Shown here piece by piece: positions 56,932 to 64,000 of a stretch of 64,000 bases of DNA. Under the pieces are notes generated by a model that did not search any database, was not told the DNA's origin, and worked only from the letters and a program-made list of their open reading frames with translations. Within the stretch, counting starts at the first letter, position 1. The number at the start of each line of letters is the position of its first letter. This DNA is from Hericium rajendrae (lineage: Eukaryota; Basidiomycota; Agaricomycetes; Russulales; Hericiaceae): assembly GCA_033439255.1 (NCBI GenBank), contig CM065880.1, positions 1,984,001-2,048,000 of the forward strand, read 5' to 3'. Both the position numbers and the translations under genes were made by a program.

Positions 56932-59900
56932 ATGCCGATTCCTGTGAATACTTTCGTTCGCCCACGGCTCAATCTGGGATACGGCCAAGACAGCAGCGAA
57001 GGCGTCAACTCACTCCCAGAGTTGATCGCCTTCAACGCCGAGCATAATCCCGGCCATGTCTTCGGCTTGCAAATTCGCGCTGGCGAGAACGTTTCGCCTT
57101 GCAAAATGACCTTCGCAGAACTTCATGTCGCCGTTGAGCGTGCGTCGGCATGGCTCGTGGCATCTGGGGCCACCGCGGGGCGGACATCGCGGGACACCAA
57201 GGTCGCTCCCGTCGCTATTTTACTAGGGAGCGATATTGGAATTTTCATCTATATGGCTGCATTATTGCGGATTGGCACGCCGGTAACGATTCTGTACCTT
57301 TCGGACTGTCTTTAACGGTGAGCTAACGACGAAGTTTTTCAGGTCCTTCTGCTTTCCGCCCGCCTTACCCCAATCGCCATCGCACATCTCATCAAGGCGA
57401 CATCTCCTTCGACGATCCTCATTAACGCCCAAGTCTCTCGATCCGCCAATGAGACCGTTGATCTTTTGGCGACTGATGACAGCTCCTTCACCAGACCGCA
57501 ATTCTTCCATGCTTTGGGTTACGAGGATTTCATCAGCGGCGAACATCCCGACTTGCAAAATCTTTCCATCCCTCCCGTCTACGACGCTTTCAAATATGAG
57601 GATCTCGACGCGATCATCATGCACTCATCCGGTACCACCGGTCTTCCCAAGCCCATCTACCACGCGCAGGCGTACCTCCTCATCTACGCTGGCTGCCACC
57701 GCATCCCGGAGTCAAGAGAGCCGTCGCATTTCAACGTTTCTAGCTTGCCTCTCTATCATGTGCGTCCGCAGTTCTGCGCCTTCCCACCCGATCCTGACGT
57801 TCAATATTCCACAGGGCTTCGGATTATTAGCACCGTCGCTTTCCCTCTCTATCGGCCTCCCATTCGTCTTACCGCCCGCCTCTATCATTCCCACGGCACG
57901 GACGGTATTGAACAGCCTAGAGTTAACGCGCGCGCGGTCTATGCTGTCCGTCCCTTCCATATTGGAGGATATTGTCAGACTGCCTAGCGCCGCTGGCTTG
58001 GAAGCGCTCAAGAAACTGGACTTCATTGCCATCGGAGGCGCTCCCATGAAAGAAGCCGTCGCGCAAGAACTTGTTTCGAACGGCGTCAATCTGCTCAATC
58101 ACTGGGGTACGTCTTTCTGATGTTCTTAAAATATATCGCAGCATGTTGACTGGCTTGTTCAATAACAGGAGCCACGGAGATTGGTGCCATCGCACCTGTT
58201 CAGCGCCCGCCTCTGGGATACGATTGGCATTACCTAATCCCTCGCACTGACATTGGCCTCGAGGTGACCCAGCTCGATGACGCTGGCCGCACTTACCGCC
58301 TTATCGGGCGGGCTCCTGGCTGGCCGGAGCCATTCGTCGTCCAAGATCTTCTCGAAGTACATCCATCTGATCCGACGCAGTTCAAAATCCTTGGACGCGC
58401 CGACGATCTGATCGTACTCGCCACGGGCGAAAAGGTCCGCCCCACGAGCATGGAAGCTGCCATTGCAGAGCACCCCGACGTAAAGGCCGTCCTGGCGTTC
58501 GGAGATGGCCAGTTCTCGCTCGGACTTTTGGTCGAGCTGGCGTCTTCAAAGTCCGAGCTGGATCTTTCTCTGCCTGCCAATGTGGATGCCGTGCTGGAGA
58601 CGATGGAGCCCCACCTGGAGCGCGGCAACTCGTTCATGGACAAGCATGCGAAAATCACGAAGGATATGATTGTACTCACTCAGCCCGAGATTACGCCGCT
58701 GGTGCGCACCGACAAAGGCAGCCTGGCGCGAAAGGCGACGTTCTTTGCGTTCGAGAAGGAGATCAAGGAGTGCTACGAACGTGCGGATGTGGCGCGCGCT
58801 GTGCCCTTCCCACTCTACAGCGTCGACGAGGGTGCCTCTCTCCTGTCCTCGTTGCGGGCTCTTGTTGGGTCCACCCTCGGAATTGATGCCATCGGCACCT
58901 TCAGCGACGAGTCCGATTTCTTCGAGGCTGGCATGGACAGTCTGCAGGCCAGCCGTCTACGTCGTGCCATTCAGAACGGCCTCCGCATTACCAAAGACAT
59001 TTCAGGTCCCGTCTCGGAACTCGCTCCTGACTTCGTCTTCGAGCACTCCTCCGTGAAAAGGATATTCAACGTCATGGCTCACATCATGCTCGGGACTTAT
59101 GAAGCCGACGCCGGCATGGACAAGGAGGAGCGAAGGATAGCTGCTATGGGCGACATGGTCCAACGCTACGCGAAGGAGCTTACCTGGTACGCCGAAGACG
59201 CGCTTCTGGCTCGCGAAGCAAGGGCCGCATCTTCTCACAAGCGTGCCTCGACGTCGAAGTCCACTGTGCTGTTGACAGGCTCTACGGGCAGTCTGGGTTG
59301 CATGCTCTTGGCACAGCTCGCCGGCGACCCCGGCGTCGCTAAGGTCATCTGCTTGAATCGGCCACAGCAGGGCGGTATCGACATTCGGAAGCGACAGGCA
59401 GACGCGATGATGAAGCGCGGCGCCCATATCGACGCTGAGGGGTGGGATAAGGTCGTCATCTACGAGGCGGACATAAGCCGCGCAGACTTCGGTCTCAGTG
59501 ACAACGAATTTGAAGAGGTAAGGGACCATCTCTGTCTCTCTGTCTTCTCTGTTCATTTATGATTCTCCCCAGCTGTTAGAGGTGACGCACATCATTCACA
59601 ACGCGTGGCCTGTCAACTTCAATCGCACGCTGGCTTCGTTTGATTCCCATGTCAGAGCCCTCTGCAACCTTGCGCGGCTATCCCTTCTCAGTGCAGCGAA
59701 GTTCCCTACGGATCGTCGATCGCGGCGCATCTTGTTCGCATCGTCGATCGCTGTAGTCGGCCGGTTCCCGCTTCTTCATCCGGAGGGGCCCTTCGACGTG
59801 CCAGAGACTCCCCTTGATGCTGCGAACACCGCTGAGTTCGGATACCCCGAGGCAAAATGGGTGTGCGAGCGGGTATTGCAAACGTTCTCAGACCTGTACG

Positions 59901-60528
59901 GCAAGCCTGGCCATCGGCAGGAGGAGGCTCTCGTCCAGACGTCAAGCGTCCGCATCGGACAAATGACGGGTCCTGAGGGCTCTGGCGCGTGGAACGAAAA
60001 CGAGCACTTCCCCATCATTGTGCGCACCTCGCAGAAGCTCAGGGCGTTGCCTGACATTGACGGCGTGAGTATAATTTCCCTGCACTGCTTTCAAGTGACT
60101 AATGATTGCTCCAGTCATTGTCATGGATGCCTGTCAACCGCGCGGGGTCGGCCATCGTGGACTTCCTATTCTCGAAGAACTTCCGTCCGATCTACCACAT
60201 GGAGAACCCCTCGCGCCAGTCATGGTCGGGTCTCCTGGAAAACCTTGCATCAGTTCTTGGCGGCAGCGACGGGCCTTTGCCCATGATCCCATACGACGAG
60301 TGGCTGCAGCGCGTCCGCGACCTCGGCTCTGACCCGGAGAAGAACGTCGCATACAAGGTCATGGACTTCTTGGAGAACGACTTTGTGCGGATGGCGTCCG
60401 GGAGCGTGATCTTGGGCACCGATGTCGCGAAGCGCGATTCGCTGACGATGGTGAAGAGCGTCGCACTGGACAAAAAGCACCTGGCTGAGTATGTTGCTTA
60501 TTGGAGGAGTGTTGGTGCACTGCAGTAG
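56932..60528 (+). CDS. Adenylate-forming reductase 2 (A-T-R, NRPS-like, 1104 aa)
   Basis: This is a second carboxylic-acid-activating reductase of the same domain plan as reductase 1. Exons: 56932-57282, 57343-57759, 57815-58106, 58169-59517, 59573-60064, 60115-60528, all joined in frame. Adenylation domain about 20-560 with HSSGTTGLPK (211-220), GATEIG (354-359) and RTDKGS; thiolation domain with Ser611 in EAGMDSL; reductase domain with GSTGSLG (724-730) and Tyr894-x3-Lys898. All catalytic signatures are intact. Intron content and sequence differ strongly from reductase 1, so the pair is not a recent duplication. It is divergent from the flavin monooxygenase. Its acid substrate may differ from that of reductase 1. 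Confidence 0.9.
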
Positions 60529-61649
60529 ATCGTGATCGCGCCCACCGTCTTATCTATACCACATTGTTCTGAGTTAGATGTAGAACCATGAACGCAAATA
60601 TGTAGAGTATCAATGTTTGTGTAGTTCTAGCATAGACACACGGGACTTTCAGTCCGAGATTTTGAAGACAATCGTAGACTTGCCTGTCATGTGTACAATC
60701 ACAGTATCTTCGCTGACCGTACCAGTGACGTAACAATATTGTCGACATGCCCAGTTGATGCCCAGCTGATTGAGATTGCACGTTGAATTGCAACGTCAAC
60801 GTCAACGTTTCAACGGCTGCAGGCGAGTCTACTTCATGAATCCATGGTCAGAGATTACGTGCTGACGATATGCTGTCAATTTGAACAGACTAACTTAATG
60901 TAGATGTCGTCTCAGAATCTTCGTGCAATGCATATGGTCGATCTCGATCTTTCTCCTTGAAATGACACTTGTCTTGTCTCGGCTCATCATTTGTAGTGAC
61001 GGCATCGTCTTCTAAGTGGGTGCAGGGTAGGATGTGTCGAGGATCTATAAATGACTAAGAAGTGCACATGGGCGGAGCACACACATATTCGGATTGGTCA
61101 AAGGGAACAACAGCATGCCATTTGATCTTGGCTCGTCATGCACACGTTCAGAGGCAACGAACGCCCTACTGCGCTAGGGCACTTGTTACGAGAACCATAG
61201 GCTGTTCTCCAGTTTTCTGTAGGTTCTTCTTTGGACACTCTTGCTCTAAGGTTCATCCTGAAACTTACGATCTTTCTGCTCCAGCGACGCCTGGCGATAA
61301 TTCATATCGCTGTGGAGATGCAGCGCCTTTTATGCGCACGTTCTCCTCAAGGCAAAACGAACTCATGCCAAGTTTATGCCTGAGGATCCGCCGTCCTGGG
61401 CGCAGGGTCACCTGCAATAGCGCAGTTCACCTGCAATAGCTTAGTTCGTCACATCAGATACCGTCCTCCCACTTCCTAATCACATAACATCTTGTAGGTG
61501 CTTGTATTATTGGCCACGTTTTACCTCCAAAACCCACTGTGTGGCGGCACTTCAGAAATGCAGCAGGTGAACTGGATGGGTGCAATCTGGCTCTATTTCA
61601 GGTATAAGTACCCTTCGTTTCGCCGAAGCGGCTGTCTTTATCCCTCACG
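60529..61649. other. Intergenic region
   Basis: 1.1 kb with no supported gene. A TATAAGTA at about 61602-61609 lies about 45 bases before the next ATG and is a possible core promoter. This may mark the right edge of the cluster. Confidence 0.4.
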
Positions 61650-63578
61650 ATGGACTATCGCGCAGGCCCCCAAATCATGCCCTCCTACGGCTCACCCGCC
61701 TACCCCGCCAACCTCAACATCTACCCCAAGCCTGAGATCTATCCGCCAGCGCAGCCAGTCCACGCAGGAGGGTTTGTCCTTGTACCCTCGCCCGGCGGTG
61801 TAGACGGCAGACGCGCGCCCTTGTCGGCGCAGCCTTTCGATGGTGCGGTCAAGGCGCCGAGGACAGTCGCGCAGTGGGTTGCGCGTGCAAGGGAGGCGAC
61901 GGCCGAGTTCAAGAGGAATGGATTCCCAGCGCCGGTAGCTTGGGTGCGCGGTTCCTTTCTCGTATCTTATTGTATTACCAGCTAACATGCTGTAGGTGTT
62001 AATGGAAGGCAGGGATATCCCGCCGAATGCGATTATTGGCGGGGACGACCGTGGACGCCCTTTATATGTCGCTCGTTCGTTTTATGAGGTCAGTCATTGC
62101 TTTGATTTTGATACGATGGCCTGATCCACGTGTTTGATACGGTGATACAGGGGAGCATGCGCAAGTCTCACTTTGAATACTTTCTATGGCCTCATCCTCA
62201 GATTTTCATTACAAGATCCTGGAAACGCTGGGCGGCACCTCAGATTGGGTGCGTCCATCCCATACAACGGCCGCGAAGTCGACGTAAGTCTACTATTTTT
62301 TTCGCCTCCCCTTACATGTGTTTCATGCTGGCATTCCCAGGTTTCCTCCTTCGAGGTGCTGGTGGAAGCTTTTACACCTGCCCGCTGGGTCTACCAAGAG
62401 ACATCCTCCCCTCAGTTCCCCCTCCCATCTCAGCTTCAACCTCAACTTCAATCCCTTGATGTTCCCAACTCTACGAGCGTTGACGCGGCGACTGTACAGC
62501 AATTCAACAATATGAACCTCTCAGGTGGTCAGCGATCAAATACCAATGCCCCCGTTGGTACTCAACGCCTGAGGTAATCATCTCTCTGCATGTTAGCGTG
62601 AATAATTAGCTGAACACGGAAATCGCCAGTCTGATTAAAACGGTCATAATCGTAGACGACTCCATGTCTGTCAGTGTACCCGTCGCGTACATATTCTGAG
62701 CTTGCGGACTGATTACGCCTATTCCCGTAGATGGCTGGTCAACCATGGAACGACGCGCGTGAGGCTCTGGCTGGTGTCGCAGAGCTGGCAGGTCAGGTCG
62801 ATTCGGAAGGTCTGGATATCTACTTCCTGAACGACTCGCGTTTCCGATTGGACATTCGGGTGAGACTTTGCCTTGAGCCTTTTTATTGGCTGCTAACCAC
62901 ATCGTGGATATAGGACCGACAGGCCATGCGCTCCTTATTTGATCTGATCATGCCAGGAGGTGCGTTCTCCTAGTGCCCTCCTTGACTGTTCCGTGACATT
63001 GCTTTTTAGGCATCACGCCGACCGGTAAAAAGCTGAAAGAGGTCCTCGATATCTATATTCCCAAGCTTGAGAACAGACGGCTCGCACAGAAGCCCATCGG
63101 CATCATCGTCATCACGGATGGCGTTCCCAGTACGTCTCGCCCTCCGCGGATGGATTCTGATGGCATGCTGAGTTTCGCTCTAGCCGATGACCCCAAGGAA
63201 GCCATCGTTCAAGCGGCACTACGTCTTGATATGGCGAACATCCCTGCGCGCCAGCTCGGCACCCAATTCGTGCAGATCGGCGATGATCCTGGTGCAACTA
63301 AGGCATTGAATGAGCTGGATGACGGCCTGGCGAGCATGAATGGTCTCCGCGTACGTTCGGCGCGGCAGGATTATATCCTGCGGTTGGCTGAAATTTGTGT
63401 ACAGGACATGGTCGACACGACTACTTTCAGCCCCAACGACCCGCTCTTCAGAACGGAGAGTCTCGTGAAGATACTGCTGGGTGCTGTTGATAATGCACTG
63501 GACAATACGGGAGTTGGCGTCTCGCCGTCCATGCCCAAGGTTGGCGGGCCTGCATGGGGTTCAAATTATGGGTACTAG
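61650..63578 (+). CDS. DUF3421 plus von Willebrand A domain protein (463 aa)
   Basis: Exons: 61650-61943, 61996-62088, 62151-62164 (14 nt), 62202-62283, 62341-62573, 62630-62669, 62731-62859, 62914-62959, 63010-63129, 63184-63350, 63405-63578; the frame holds across all ten introns, one of which is only 37 nt. After a Pro/Tyr-rich N-terminus (1-95) there is a DUF3421-type domain (about 96-185) with IPPNAIIGGDDRGRPLYVAR and ASIPYNGREVD. A linker rich in Gln and Pro follows. The C-terminal half is a vWA domain with the metal site D-x-S-x-S in IIVDDSMSM, the threonine loop GGITPTG and IIVITDGVPT. vWA domains bind protein partners through a divalent metal. The role is unknown and it is probably not part of the metabolite cluster. 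Confidence 0.8.
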
Positions 63579-64000
63579 GATCGTGATCACATGCCGTTAA
63601 GTTCATTTCCCTCGCAACATTAGTTTACTACATTGTACTTCCATGGATTCTACGTCAATATTGCTTACCTGCGGGGTATGCATGATAGGGCACTGATAGG
63701 GCAATCTTCTCACCTGTCAGTGTCAGCTTGTGCCTTCATCCTGTTTTCGGGTTTCGGTGGCCGGTCTTGCAAATTCGTGGGTCCTGGACCACTCTGGCCT
63801 CCGTGACCTCGAAGTCCAATGCCGAGCGAGCTCTGACAGGTCAGACACACGACCATGCGTCGCGTAGAGCACCTGCAGAAGACAGGGTGTCATTACATAT
63901 GTCTTCCACTTGAGTTTTTGATCTACTTAAGTCTCGACCGAAGATCATTCTCCCTTGATGGTGGGAGCAGATCGGCTGTACTACTCAACCGTATTCGCCG
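63579..64000. other. Right-edge flank
   Basis: 422 bp, nothing recognised; it contains the 3' end of the preceding gene. Confidence 0.4.

Overview
The window reads as nuclear DNA of a filamentous basidiomycete, probably an Agaricomycete. The evidence is genes split by many 37-112 nt GT-AG introns, a chromodomain-bearing Ty3/gypsy element, tandem A-T-R adenylate-forming reductases beside a non-reducing polyketide synthase (PKS), and a regulator carrying both C2H2 and Zn2Cys6 zinc fingers. All exon maps below were built by hand from splice signals, frame continuity and family similarity. There is no transcript support.

Regions 1-17.6 kb are repeat-rich. A Ty3/gypsy LTR element enters from the left edge (gag-pol open from base 3, an extra 1018-residue ORF after pol, a polypurine tract and a 576 bp 3' LTR). 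It is followed by an AT-rich stretch with a dead Tc1-like transposase, a very GC-rich minisatellite block, two inverted copies of a dispersed repeat, a five-exon MOB-family kinase activator gene, a large compound palindrome and a smaller foldback element. Regions 17.6-20.2 kb hold no gene I can support.

Regions 20.2-60.5 kb look like a secondary-metabolite gene cluster. In order: a C2H2+C6 regulator (-), adenylate-forming reductase 1 (-, intronless), an aldehyde-dehydrogenase-like protein that has lost its catalytic residues (+), a 6.1 kb gap, an orsellinic-acid-synthase-type PKS (+, SAT-KS-AT-PT-ACP-ACP-TE), an MCT-type transporter (+), a metallo-beta-lactamase-fold hydrolase (+), a short-chain dehydrogenase (-), a phenol-2-monooxygenase-type flavoprotein (-) and adenylate-forming reductase 2 (+, five introns).

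A plausible working model is that the PKS makes an orsellinic-type aromatic acid, one or both A-T-R enzymes activate and reduce a carboxylic acid to an aldehyde, the SDR and flavin monooxygenase adjust oxidation state and ring hydroxylation, and the transporter exports product. The second A-T-R enzyme may act on a different acid. No prenyltransferase, terpene cyclase or P450 was recognised in the window. Unusual points are the first ACP with Leu in place of the phosphopantetheine Ser, the SAT with Ser in place of the usual Cys, and the catalytically dead ALDH-like protein. The right end (61.6-63.6 kb) carries a gene that joins a DUF3421-type domain to a von Willebrand A domain.
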